A stretch of DNA of 7,626 nt from Alphaproteobacteria bacterium (GTDB lineage: Bacteria; Pseudomonadota; Alphaproteobacteria; UBA8366), in NCBI GenBank assembly GCA_018665505.1, contig JABJCS010000694.1:1-7626 (forward strand). The letters are read 5' to 3'. The translations under genes and the position numbers were made by a program. The notes below the pieces were generated by a model. It saw only the letters and a list, made by a program, of their open reading frames with translations, ran no database searches and was not told where the DNA came from. This document shows, piece by piece, positions 1-6,389 of this stretch. The first letter of the stretch is position 1, and the number at the start of each line of letters is the position of its first letter.

Positions 1-5
1 AAAAT

Positions 6-21
6 TTTGACCTAGGTCAAA
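6..21. promoter_or_regulatory. FNR/FixK-type operator palindrome
   Basis: TTTGACCTAGGTCAAA is a perfect 16-bp palindrome. Its core, TTGAC-N4-GTCAA, fits the TTGA-N6-TCAA pattern bound by FNR, FixK and related CRP-family regulators, which usually respond to oxygen or nitrogen oxides. Its centre (13.5) lies about 74 bp before the start codon of the universal stress protein gene. If transcription starts near base 55, the centre is at -41.5, the classic position for activation by this family. The palindrome is seen directly. The identity of the regulator is inferred; another dimeric regulator could bind it. Confidence 0.7.
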
Positions 22-39
22 GCCCGCCCCGGATTGAGC

Positions 40-55
40 TGCTATCCATTGTCAA
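40..55 (+). promoter_or_regulatory. Putative extended -10 promoter of the usp operon
   Basis: TGC followed by TATCCA at 43-48 forms a plausible extended -10 element, predicting a start near 54-55. No good -35 hexamer is present at the expected place; the FNR/FixK-like palindrome covers it instead, as expected for a promoter that depends on an activator. The hexamer alone matches the consensus weakly, so this call rests mainly on its spacing from the palindrome. Confidence 0.4.
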
Positions 56-87
56 CAGACTAGCGCTATGAAAGGCGGGGTAACTTT

Positions 88-930
88 ATGTCCATTCGAA
101 AAATTCTTGTCCCTTTAACAGGGAATAACGGCGATGCGTTAGCACTTGATGCTGCAACCTACATGGCCAATAAACTTGGTGCTCGGATCACTGGATTGCA
201 TGTGCGATCCTCCGGCGACGCCGCTTTACCGTTCCTCGGCGACACCGCGTCGGGTGCAGTTATCGAAGAAATTCTCGACCGGATTGAGGCGGAAGCGGAG
301 AGCCTCGCGAAAAAGGCGGAAAGAGCGTTTCGCACCTGGGCCGATAAAGCCGCGTTACCGGGCGGAGTTGCCCCGTCGTATATCGAAGCCTCCGGCGACC
401 GCGACGGTCTCTTGGCCACTCACGCGCGGCGTTGTGACTTGATCGTCGTGCGCGGCCCCGCCTCGGAGGACGATGCCGGTATTGCAGCTGATATCGAAGC
501 GGTTTTAATGGGCAGCGGTCGCCCCGTTCTGCTCGTCCCCGAGAAGGTATCGGAAAATATTGCGAACAAGGTCATTGTCGCCTGGAACGACAGTGTCGAA
601 TCCTCGCGCGCTACCGCCGCCGCGATGCCGCTCCTCGAAGTTGCCGATTCCGTTACTGTTGCCGGTATCAAAACCCACGCCGACGACACACTACACTTAG
701 AGCCGATCGCTGACTGGATTAATGCCCATGGTGCTGTAGCCGACACCTCGGTCATCGATGCGGGTAATGAAGAGATAAGCGACATTCTGATCCAACACAC
801 CCGGCGACATGATGGGGCTTTGCTGGTCATGGGGGCATACAGTCACAGCCGGCTTAGGGAACAAGTTCTCGGCGGTGTCACTCAAGACATCCTCGACTAT
901 ACCGAAGTTCCCGTCCTTCTAGTCCACTAA
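88..930 (+). CDS. Universal stress protein, tandem UspA domains (280 aa)
   Basis: This is a cytoplasmic stress protein of the UspA superfamily built from two Usp domains in tandem. The first covers about residues 1-152, opening with the strand KILVPL and closing with RPVLLVP. The second covers about 161-280, opening with KVIVAW and closing with VPVLLVH. The second carries the nucleotide-binding signature at about 249-265 (GAYSHSRLRE followed by LGGVT), close to the G-2x-G-9x-G-S/T loop. The first lacks a clear copy of that loop, so probably only the C-terminal domain binds ATP. At 280 aa it has the usual length for a tandem Usp. The ATG at 88 follows a GGCGGGG ribosome-binding stretch (74-80) with 7 nt spacing. 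The upstream FNR/FixK-like box suggests induction when oxygen is low, a known mode for usp genes in proteobacteria. The biochemical role of such proteins is generally unsettled. Confidence 0.93.
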   Translation: MSIRKILVPLTGNNGDALALDAATYMANKLGARITGLHVRSSGDAALPFLGDTASGAVIEEILDRIEAEAESLAKKAERAFRTWADKAALPGGVAPSYIEASGDRDGLLATHARRCDLIVVRGPASEDDAGIAADIEAVLMGSGRPVLLVPEKVSENIANKVIVAWNDSVESSRATAAAMPLLEVADSVTVAGIKTHADDTLHLEPIADWINAHGAVADTSVIDAGNEEISDILIQHTRRHDGALLVMGAYSHSRLREQVLGGVTQDILDYTEVPVLLVH

Positions 931-937
931 GACCCAT

Positions 938-943
938 GGAGAG
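938..943 (+). promoter_or_regulatory. Ribosome-binding site that sets the start of the second gene
   Basis: GGAGAG lies 4 nt before the ATG at 948. It overlaps the in-frame ATG at 936, which itself has no Shine-Dalgarno sequence at a workable distance. This favours 948 over 936 as the true start. Confidence 0.6.
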
Positions 944-947
944 TAAT

Positions 948-1307
948 ATGACCTTGAAAACAGTTCGCCTGGAACTTGCCCGGTGCCCCGAGTTTCCAGA
1001 AGGCAGCAGCGAATTCGGCTATGAAATTGTGACACCCTTGACCGACGACGGACACATTGATGCTGATGGGTGGACGGCCAACGCCGACAAATGCACGGTC
1101 CGACGCTTCTGGCGCCACGAGGATGACGAGAACGGCCTGCTCGTTCACACCGAGCAGGGCTGGATATTCGACTACAATCCGGACGAGGAGGACGATGACG
1201 AGCCACTCTTCCGGCTCGATGATCACCTGTTCCAACAAGGCGAATATGTATCTGTCACCGAACATGACGGCGTTCTGCGCACCTTCCAGGTCGCTGACGT
1301 TCGGTGA
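948..1307 (+). CDS. Small acidic conserved-looking protein of unknown function (119 aa)
   Basis: I cannot assign a function. The protein starts MTLKTVRLELAR, has no signal peptide or membrane segment, and is markedly acidic, with a run rich in Asp and Glu around residues 79-87 (NPDEEDDDE). Aromatic and beta-type segments such as GWIFDYN, GEYVSVTEHDG and RTFQV suggest a small, mostly beta, soluble domain. It contains two Cys residues but no CxxC motif. I have an impression that similar proteins occur beside usp genes in other alphaproteobacteria, but I could not check this. The gene begins 17 bp after the universal stress protein stop codon, on the same strand and with its own ribosome-binding site, so the two are probably co-transcribed from the FNR/FixK-like promoter. 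A start at 936 would add only four residues. Codon use resembles the neighbouring genes. Confidence 0.8.
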   Translation: MTLKTVRLELARCPEFPEGSSEFGYEIVTPLTDDGHIDADGWTANADKCTVRRFWRHEDDENGLLVHTEQGWIFDYNPDEEDDDEPLFRLDDHLFQQGEYVSVTEHDGVLRTFQVADVR

Positions 1308-1347
1308 ACCTATAGAACATGTTCCGGGCTGTCTTTGCCGTCACATT

Positions 1348-1360
1348 CGGATAGTATCCG
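1348..1360. promoter_or_regulatory. Short hyphenated palindrome just before the SDR start codon
   Basis: CGGATA-G-TATCCG has 6-bp arms around a single base and ends 3 nt before the ATG at 1364. It occupies the place where a ribosome-binding site would be, so it could be an operator or could limit translation. The arms are short and the function is speculative. Confidence 0.25.
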
Positions 1361-1363
1361 GCT

Positions 1364-2116
1364 ATGTCGGAAACACTGAAAACTGTCGTCTTAACCGGTG
1401 CGAGCCGAGGGATCGGCCACGCCACAGTCATGCGGTTCTCGAGCGAGGGTTGGCGCATTATCACTTGTTCGCGCGACGCCGTGCCCGAGGCCTGCCAACG
1501 CGACCCAAATTGGGCCATTCACATTCCGACTGATCTTGGCGACGAAGGCTCCGTCAAAGCTTTTATCGAACAAGCCAATGAAGTGATCGGCGACGCGCCG
1601 TTGAATGCGCTCGTCAACAATGCCGCTGTTTCTCCCAAAACGTCATTCAATGAGCGCTTGGGTTGCCTGAACGGCGATATCGACGGCTGGCGGCAGGTCT
1701 ACGAATTGAACCTTTTTGCTCCTATCATGTTATGTCGCGGCTTTGCCTCTGCCCTCAGCCGAGGTGCGAAGGCCGAAGGCGGTGCCGTCGTGAACATCAC
1801 CTCGATCGCCGGCCATGCCATTCACCCCTTTGCGGGCTCAGCCTATTCAACATCGAAATCCGCTCTCTCGGCCCTCACCCGCGAGCTCGCCGTCGAATTC
1901 GCGGAGCTCGGCGTTCGGGTCAATGCCGTGGCGCCCGGCGAGATCGAAACCGAGATGATCGGCGAGGAGTACGAGCCGTTAATCAACCGCATACCGATGC
2001 ATCGCATGGGAACGCCCGAAGAAGTGGCCGGTTGCGTCTATCAGCTTTGCTCACCCGACTTCAGTTACGTAACGGGGACAGAGATATTCGTGACTGGTGG
2101 GCAGCACGTTTATTAG
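1364..2116 (+). CDS. SDR-family NAD(P)-dependent oxidoreductase (250 aa)
   Basis: This is a classical short-chain dehydrogenase/reductase, likely cytoplasmic, acting on an unknown alcohol, ketone or 3-oxoacyl substrate. The cofactor-binding loop TGASRGIG is at residues 11-18. D57 fits the adenine-contact position and NNAA sits at 85-88. The catalytic tetrad is N116, S147, Y161 and K165 (YSTSK). Arg at 15 and 37 at the ends of the first two strand-turn units suggests NADP(H) rather than NAD(H). The FabG-like ending VTGTEIFVTGG is complete, and 250 aa is the usual family length. A stretch of about 10 residues at 97-106, between NNAA and the alpha-4 helix, is slightly longer than in many relatives. 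The ribosome-binding site before the ATG is weak. The gene converges on the carboxyltransferase gene with an 18-bp gap. The 56-bp gap upstream leaves open whether it has its own promoter or reads through from the usp pair. The substrate cannot be told from sequence. Confidence 0.93.
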   Translation: MSETLKTVVLTGASRGIGHATVMRFSSEGWRIITCSRDAVPEACQRDPNWAIHIPTDLGDEGSVKAFIEQANEVIGDAPLNALVNNAAVSPKTSFNERLGCLNGDIDGWRQVYELNLFAPIMLCRGFASALSRGAKAEGGAVVNITSIAGHAIHPFAGSAYSTSKSALSALTRELAVEFAELGVRVNAVAPGEIETEMIGEEYEPLINRIPMHRMGTPEEVAGCVYQLCSPDFSYVTGTEIFVTGGQHVY

Positions 2117-2134
2117 GCTGTTTCCGGGTTATCC

Positions 2135-3748
2135 CTAAATCGGCGAGATCGAGCGATACTTCGGCGGATGCTTGCTCTGCCGTCGAGCCGGACACGTGGC
2201 AATCGTGTCGATCAGGAAGTCCCGCGTCTCACGCGGATCGATGATCGTGTCGAGGCCAAAATGCTCCGCCGCCCGCAAGGCGCCCAATTGCCCCTTGAAG
2301 ATATCGATCAGTTCCTGCCTCCGAGCCACCGGATCATCGGCTGATTCATAGTCACGGCGATAAGCGACATCCACCGCACCTTCCACCGACATCGCGCAGA
2401 TCTCCGCCGTCGGCCACGCGATACAAGCGTCCGCGTCGAAGCTACGCCCCCCCGCCATGGCGAAATATCCGGCACCATAGCCCTTTCGCATCACGATCGA
2501 AATCCGCGGCACGGTCGCATGAGCCAATTCATAGAATACCCTGCCACTTTTCCGGCCCAGAACGGAGCTTTCCGCGGACGATCCAATTGCGAACCCCGGC
2601 ACATCGACCAAGAACACCAGCGGAATACCATAGGCATCGCAGAACGCGATAAAACGAGCTGATTTCTCGCAAGCCTTGGCATCCAACATTCCCGCCATCT
2701 TCATCGGTTGATTGGCGATAAAGCCAACGGGGCGGCCATTGAGACGTGCCAAGCTAGTCACAATATTGCTCGCAAAGGTCGGTTTCATTTCGAAAATACT
2801 GTCTTTATCAGCAATAATTTCAATGACCTTTCGGACGTCATAGGGCTTCCGCAAATTCGATGGCACGATATCCAAGAGGTCCTCGGCATCCCCGCCGGAC
2901 GGCCCGCCTGTCTCGCTAATCGGTAACGGCTCACGGCAGTTCGACGGTAGATAAGAGAGAAACTTTCGGATGGCTTCGAATACTTCAGCTTCACTGTCGA
3001 CCGCCAAATCGGCCAAACCATTTTTATCCGCCTGTACCGACGCTCCGCCGAGGGATTCCTTGTCGATTTCCTCTCCGGTGCCAGCCTTCACCAACACTGG
3101 CCCCGCCAAACCCATCGTCGACTGCCCCCGAATCATAACGACGAAATCCGCCATCGAGGAATAGTTCGTCGGCCCGGCAAACCCTACCCCCATCATCGCG
3201 GTCACAAACGGTGCCCAACCGGACAAGCGAGCCATGCCCTCGAACACACCGGTCGTAGGTGCGAAATGGCGCGAGTCTTGGCCGTCCTGTATTCGATGGC
3301 CGCCACCTTCCAACAGCATCACCAATGGAATGCCGCGCTCCGTCGCCAACGCAACAGCCCGATTGGTCTTGTCCGCCCCAACAACACCGGTGCTGCCGCC
3401 AAGCACGGTAAAATCATGGGCCGTCACCATCGCATGGCGCCCATCCAGTTTCGCCGTCCCGATGACCACACCATCAGCGGGAGCCACCAAACCGGCATTG
3501 AAGGACGTGTCGCGTACCGGCTCCACCAAATCACCAATTTCCCGGTAACTATCTGAATCGCAGAGTGCATCTATACGTTCGCGGGCAGTCATGCGACCAC
3601 CGCGATGTTGCTTAGCCACCGCCTCCGGTCGTCCGGAATCGATGATTCCAGATATAAATTCCTGCCTTTTTTCCAATAACTTACGGCTACTTTCTCTGTT
3701 TCCAATTTCTTCCGCGGCCACGGCATCACTCCCTGATCGATTGCCCAT
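2135..3748 (-). CDS. Acyl-CoA carboxylase carboxyltransferase (beta) subunit, PccB-like (537 aa)
   Basis: It belongs to the carboxyltransferase family that moves CO2 from carboxybiotin to an acyl-CoA (propionyl-, acetyl- or related CoA), normally in complex with a biotin carboxylase/BCCP alpha subunit. The N-terminal half-domain includes GRMTARERID at 51-60, the strand HDFTVLGGSTG at 111-121, and the first oxyanion-hole loop GGGHRIQDG at 148-156. The C-terminal half includes LVDVPGF at 380-386 and the second loop RKGYGAGYFAMAGG at 421-434. RIQ in the first loop fits propionyl/acetyl-type enzymes better than methylcrotonyl-type ones. Phe429 falls where Streptomyces PccB has the Asp linked to acyl-chain choice, so the substrate may differ from propionyl-CoA. 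Length is typical. The ATG at 3748 has no clear ribosome-binding site. No alpha subunit lies in the window. Decarboxylase subunits of the same fold are an alternative. Confidence 0.9.
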   Translation of the reverse strand: MGNRSGSDAVAAEEIGNRESSRKLLEKRQEFISGIIDSGRPEAVAKQHRGGRMTARERIDALCDSDSYREIGDLVEPVRDTSFNAGLVAPADGVVIGTAKLDGRHAMVTAHDFTVLGGSTGVVGADKTNRAVALATERGIPLVMLLEGGGHRIQDGQDSRHFAPTTGVFEGMARLSGWAPFVTAMMGVGFAGPTNYSSMADFVVMIRGQSTMGLAGPVLVKAGTGEEIDKESLGGASVQADKNGLADLAVDSEAEVFEAIRKFLSYLPSNCREPLPISETGGPSGGDAEDLLDIVPSNLRKPYDVRKVIEIIADKDSIFEMKPTFASNIVTSLARLNGRPVGFIANQPMKMAGMLDAKACEKSARFIAFCDAYGIPLVFLVDVPGFAIGSSAESSVLGRKSGRVFYELAHATVPRISIVMRKGYGAGYFAMAGGRSFDADACIAWPTAEICAMSVEGAVDVAYRRDYESADDPVARRQELIDIFKGQLGALRAAEHFGLDTIIDPRETRDFLIDTIATCPARRQSKHPPKYRSISPI

Positions 3749-3774
3749 GAGACAATGTGGCGCATTTCAGAGGT

Positions 3775-3802
3775 TTTTCATCGCGCAAAGTCACGCTATC
3801 CT
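3775..3802 (+). promoter_or_regulatory. Candidate promoter for the cupin gene
   Basis: TTTTCA (3775-3780) and TATCCT (3797-3802) are separated by 16 bp, each matching about four of six sigma-70 consensus bases. They lie in the 91-bp gap between the divergent carboxyltransferase and cupin genes. The -10 overlaps a short inverted repeat, CTATC-CT-GATAG. No equally good minus-strand promoter was found in the gap. Confidence 0.3.
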
Positions 3803-3839
3803 GATAGATAACCAAACAAACAACCGAACGAGGTCTGCG

Positions 3840-4364
3840 ATGGGCTACACACTTGAGAAGTTCGCTAGCGAATGCCATGACATTTTGGCCGACGATTCAG
3901 GCGTGGCCGGACGCGAGAAAGTCCGCACGCTGTTGACCCAAGTCTTGGTCGATGAAACTTTCGTCGCGGAAAACTTCCCCGACAGTAACGATGCGCCGCG
4001 CTCGATCCTATACGAAGACGACGAGCTGGGCTTTGCGATTTGCTCGCACGTCTATAAGCGCGAAGCCATGTCCAAGCCGCATGCACACGGCGCGCATTGG
4101 GCCATCTACGGACAGGTCGCGGGTCAAACCGAAATGTTCGACTATGAATTTATCGATGCCCCGGCCTCCGAAGACGATTCCGGCACCTGCAAGGCGACCC
4201 GCAGCTACACCCTGAAGCCGGGTGATGCGCATCTCTATAATGTCGGTGATTTGCATGCACCGCGGCGCGCAGGCGCCACCAAACTGGTCCGCATCGAAGG
4301 TGTGAACCTGGATACGATCAAGCGCGTCTATCACGAAGAAATCGGCGCCCAGGCCGCAGAGTAA
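3840..4364 (+). CDS. Cupin-fold protein, cysteine-dioxygenase-like (174 aa)
   Basis: This is a small soluble protein with a likely metal-binding cupin barrel. The first cupin motif is at about residues 79-98: PHAHGAHWAIYGQ, then E98, giving H81-x-H83 with H86 nearby. The second is at about 127-141: PGDAHLYNVGDLHAP, giving H139. Two His in HxH plus a later His is the three-histidine iron site seen in cysteine dioxygenase and thiol dioxygenases, which oxidise a thiol to a sulfinate. The overall likeness to that family is distant, so the substrate is unknown and a non-dioxygenase cupin is possible. The start at 3840 is chosen because GAGG (3830-3833) sits 6 nt upstream. The reading frame stays open back to 3591, but that part runs antisense over the carboxyltransferase gene and is not needed for the fold. 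The gene is divergent from the carboxyltransferase and is followed by a strong hairpin. Confidence 0.8.
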   Translation: MGYTLEKFASECHDILADDSGVAGREKVRTLLTQVLVDETFVAENFPDSNDAPRSILYEDDELGFAICSHVYKREAMSKPHAHGAHWAIYGQVAGQTEMFDYEFIDAPASEDDSGTCKATRSYTLKPGDAHLYNVGDLHAPRRAGATKLVRIEGVNLDTIKRVYHEEIGAQAAE

Positions 4365-4385
4365 ACCTATCGAAACTTATAGAGA

Positions 4386-4429
4386 AAACTGGCCATATAC
4401 CGGCTACGGAGCCGGTATATGGCCAGTTT
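4386..4429. terminator. Bidirectional terminator hairpin, perfect 20-bp stem
   Basis: The arms 4386-4405 and 4410-4429 are exact reverse complements over 20 bp with a 4-nt loop (ACGG). The hairpin sits between the ends of two convergent genes, the cupin (ends 4364) and the cyclase (ends 4464). Read on the minus strand the stem runs into TTTTCTCT, a short U tract that suits the cyclase transcript. On the plus strand only TTT follows before GAGCC, so termination of the cupin transcript may be less efficient. A dispersed palindromic repeat is an alternative, because the stem is unusually long and exact for a terminator. Confidence 0.75.
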
Positions 4430-4463
4430 GAGCCAGCGACTTAGAATAAACTGAAATTGATTG

Positions 4464-6281
4464 CTATCGTCGCCACGCCAATAGCGTATCTTGGGAAACC
4501 CGATAGAACGGTACCGGTTCTTCGAATCCTTTGAGGGCAGTTTCATCGCACTCCGCTTTCAATTCCGCTACTAGTGGGACAACAGCGGGATCACGGGCGA
4601 ATTCTTCCGAAAAGACGATATCGCCGCCAAGGCTCTGTCCTTCCAAGCGAGCCGCCTTGTTAGCGGCCGAGCCGTAATAGTCGAGACGGTTATTCAGCGT
4701 CACTGAAATACAACGCCCGACATGCAGTCCGAGCTTGATCGTGACCGGCACCCGGCCCGAATTGGCATTAAAAATCTCAAAATCACGGTGAATTTGAATA
4801 CCGCATTTCAATCCATCTAACGGATCAGCAAATGACGCCATGATCGCATCGCCGATGGTCTTCACAATAGAGCCGTTGTTCTCGCGCACTGCCTTGCCCA
4901 GTACCGCGAAATGCTCTCGTACCAGATGATAAGCTTGGGAATCGCCGATCGCTTCATATAACGCGGTCGAACCTTTTAGGTCGGTAAACATGATGGTGAC
5001 GTGATCGATATCAACATCGTCGCCCGGCCGCAGGAGTTGCTCGTCAAACAGGTCGCGAAACGCCTGCAAGGTCGTCACCCTATGCGCTGTCAACGCATCC
5101 CTGCGCCAACCCAATTCCTCAATCATGAAAGTCAGCCGACGTGCCGAGCGGTTGTGAAATGTTACCGCTCCCGGCTCCCCTGGTTCTCCGGCCCCTAACC
5201 TATCTCCTTCGGCAATGACTTCGGGAAACCCACCGGTCTCGAACTGCACCGAAACTTCGTCACCTGGCTCCAAGGTCCGCAGACGATATGTCCCTGGCGT
5301 CAAATCGATTGCCTCAGACCGGCTCTCCCCCGGTTCCACGGTCAACTGTACCTTTACATGCGGTGTGCTCATGGGTCCGAATAGGCAATACTCACGCCCG
5401 TCCACCAATCGAATACTCCGGGACGGATGGAATGCCAGCTCGAGGTTTTCGGAAAAATTCTGCCCGTAATCGATATTGCAACTTGGGCAATGCGCACCGG
5501 TCGGCAATTGGTCTAGCGCCAAGGTCGATTGCTTGCCGACCTGACATCGTGGACAAAGCAAATCCCAACGCATCCCAAGTAAGCCCGCCTTCGCCGCCTG
5601 TAGACAGGCTTCTATGGTCTCACGTTCAGGTATCCCCCATAGACGCGCCAACTTGAGTGGCCTGATCGACACGACGTCAACCTCTTGGCGACCGACCACG
5701 TAATCGGCGATCCACTGCGCCAATCCATTGCCGTAAGATGTTGCCTCAATCTCCGCGACCAGCGCCGATACGCGGCCTTGGGCACCGGCGCTCAATTCCG
5801 GCGTCGGAACCTCGAACTCTCGGTCCGAGCGCCCTGCAGCGAACTCGCGCGCGTCAGCCGCCAGGCGGCCAAAATCCCGCTCCGCCGAAGCAAAAAATCC
5901 GGTCGCCAATAAGGTTCGACCGATCAAATTCGCGGCTTCCGCCTGTAATGAATATTCACCCCGGCACCCTGTTGGCGACGGTGTGAAAGCCAAATGAGCC
6001 ACCAGCGACGTTAAAGGTCCCTTGCGAAAAGTCCGCCGGTGCTCGAACCATCGTCCATAGACCCAATTGACGGGATGGTCTTCCCATTCCAACTCGGTCG
6101 GTCCCATCTTGGTGCGTCCGAGATATTCAACGGAACCGTCGGCGCGCGGTGTCTCAATGATGTCGTGCTTCGGCAAACCGGCGGCTTCATTAAACCGCGC
6201 GGTATCGGCCAATACCGGCCACACCTTCTCGACCGGAGAATCAAACTCCCACTCGAATAAACGTTTTCTTACGTCGGCCAT
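4464..6281 (-). CDS. Class III adenylate cyclase with SRPBCC-like and zinc-ribbon-like N-terminal regions (605 aa)
   Basis: It makes cAMP from ATP. Residues about 8-150 look like an SRPBCC/polyketide-cyclase-type ligand pocket (EWEFDSPVEKVWPVLADTAR). Residues about 200-300 hold a Cys4 zinc-ribbon-like unit (C243, C246, C265, C268) in a region resembling DUF5939, a domain known in front of such cyclases. A beta-rich linker follows. The catalytic domain covers about 425-595: FTDLKGST with metal ligand D434, then K474 and D478 in VKTIGD, then D534 in LDYYGS, and N541 and R545 in ANKAARLEG. Lys474 and Asp534 are the pair that selects ATP over GTP, and all catalytic residues are present, so it should be active as a homodimer. 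No membrane segments are seen, so it is probably cytoplasmic. The ATG at 6281 is preferred, with AAGGA 8 nt upstream; a TTG directly before it would add one residue. Confidence 0.92.
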   Translation of the reverse strand: MADVRKRLFEWEFDSPVEKVWPVLADTARFNEAAGLPKHDIIETPRADGSVEYLGRTKMGPTELEWEDHPVNWVYGRWFEHRRTFRKGPLTSLVAHLAFTPSPTGCRGEYSLQAEAANLIGRTLLATGFFASAERDFGRLAADAREFAAGRSDREFEVPTPELSAGAQGRVSALVAEIEATSYGNGLAQWIADYVVGRQEVDVVSIRPLKLARLWGIPERETIEACLQAAKAGLLGMRWDLLCPRCQVGKQSTLALDQLPTGAHCPSCNIDYGQNFSENLELAFHPSRSIRLVDGREYCLFGPMSTPHVKVQLTVEPGESRSEAIDLTPGTYRLRTLEPGDEVSVQFETGGFPEVIAEGDRLGAGEPGEPGAVTFHNRSARRLTFMIEELGWRRDALTAHRVTTLQAFRDLFDEQLLRPGDDVDIDHVTIMFTDLKGSTALYEAIGDSQAYHLVREHFAVLGKAVRENNGSIVKTIGDAIMASFADPLDGLKCGIQIHRDFEIFNANSGRVPVTIKLGLHVGRCISVTLNNRLDYYGSAANKAARLEGQSLGGDIVFSEEFARDPAVVPLVAELKAECDETALKGFEEPVPFYRVSQDTLLAWRR

Positions 6282-6319
6282 CAATATGGTCCTTCGTCGG
6301 GCCCCTCGCCCTATACTCT

Positions 6320-6347
6320 ATAGCCGATAGCCGTAAAACTGCTATCG
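6320..6347. repeat. Short repeats between the divergent cyclase and thioesterase genes
   Basis: ATAGCCG occurs twice in tandem (6320-6326 and 6327-6333). CGATAGC (6325-6331) also forms an inverted repeat with GCTATCG (6341-6347) across 9 nt. They lie in the 108-bp gap between divergent start codons, where an operator or promoter for either gene would be expected. Arms of 7 bp can occur by chance, so the functional claim is weak. Confidence 0.3.
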
Positions 6348-6389
6348 CTTCGAGCAGATCCACATCACAATCTTATGAAGGCGAGCGGA

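Noticed and set aside
23..79. CCCGCC...GGCGGG complementarity that could pair the 5' leader with the usp ribosome-binding site
   Set aside because: Only six G/C pairs are involved, and the left arm lies upstream of the predicted transcription start, so it would not be in the RNA.
420..830. Minus-strand open frame inside the universal stress protein gene
   Set aside because: It is fully antisense to a clear Usp gene, is rich in Ser, Thr and Ala with no domain features, and has no ribosome-binding context.
1306..1324. GAAC-N5-GAAC and the palindrome GAACATGTTC as a possible LexA/SOS box
   Set aside because: The alphaproteobacterial LexA site is GAAC-N7-GAAC and the Gram-positive site has a 4-base spacer between GAAC and GTTC. 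Neither spacing fits.
1057..1533. Long open frame overlapping the acidic protein and the SDR gene
   Set aside because: It is out of frame with two well-supported genes, and its Arg/Ser/Thr-rich, low-complexity translation is typical of a shadow frame.
3591..3839. N-terminal extension of the cupin reading frame back to 3591
   Set aside because: It runs antisense over the carboxyltransferase gene and covers the intergenic region, and a good ribosome-binding site supports the start at 3840.
5288..5656. Plus-strand open frames inside the cyclase gene
   Set aside because: They lie opposite conserved cyclase coding sequence, and their translations show no recognisable motifs.
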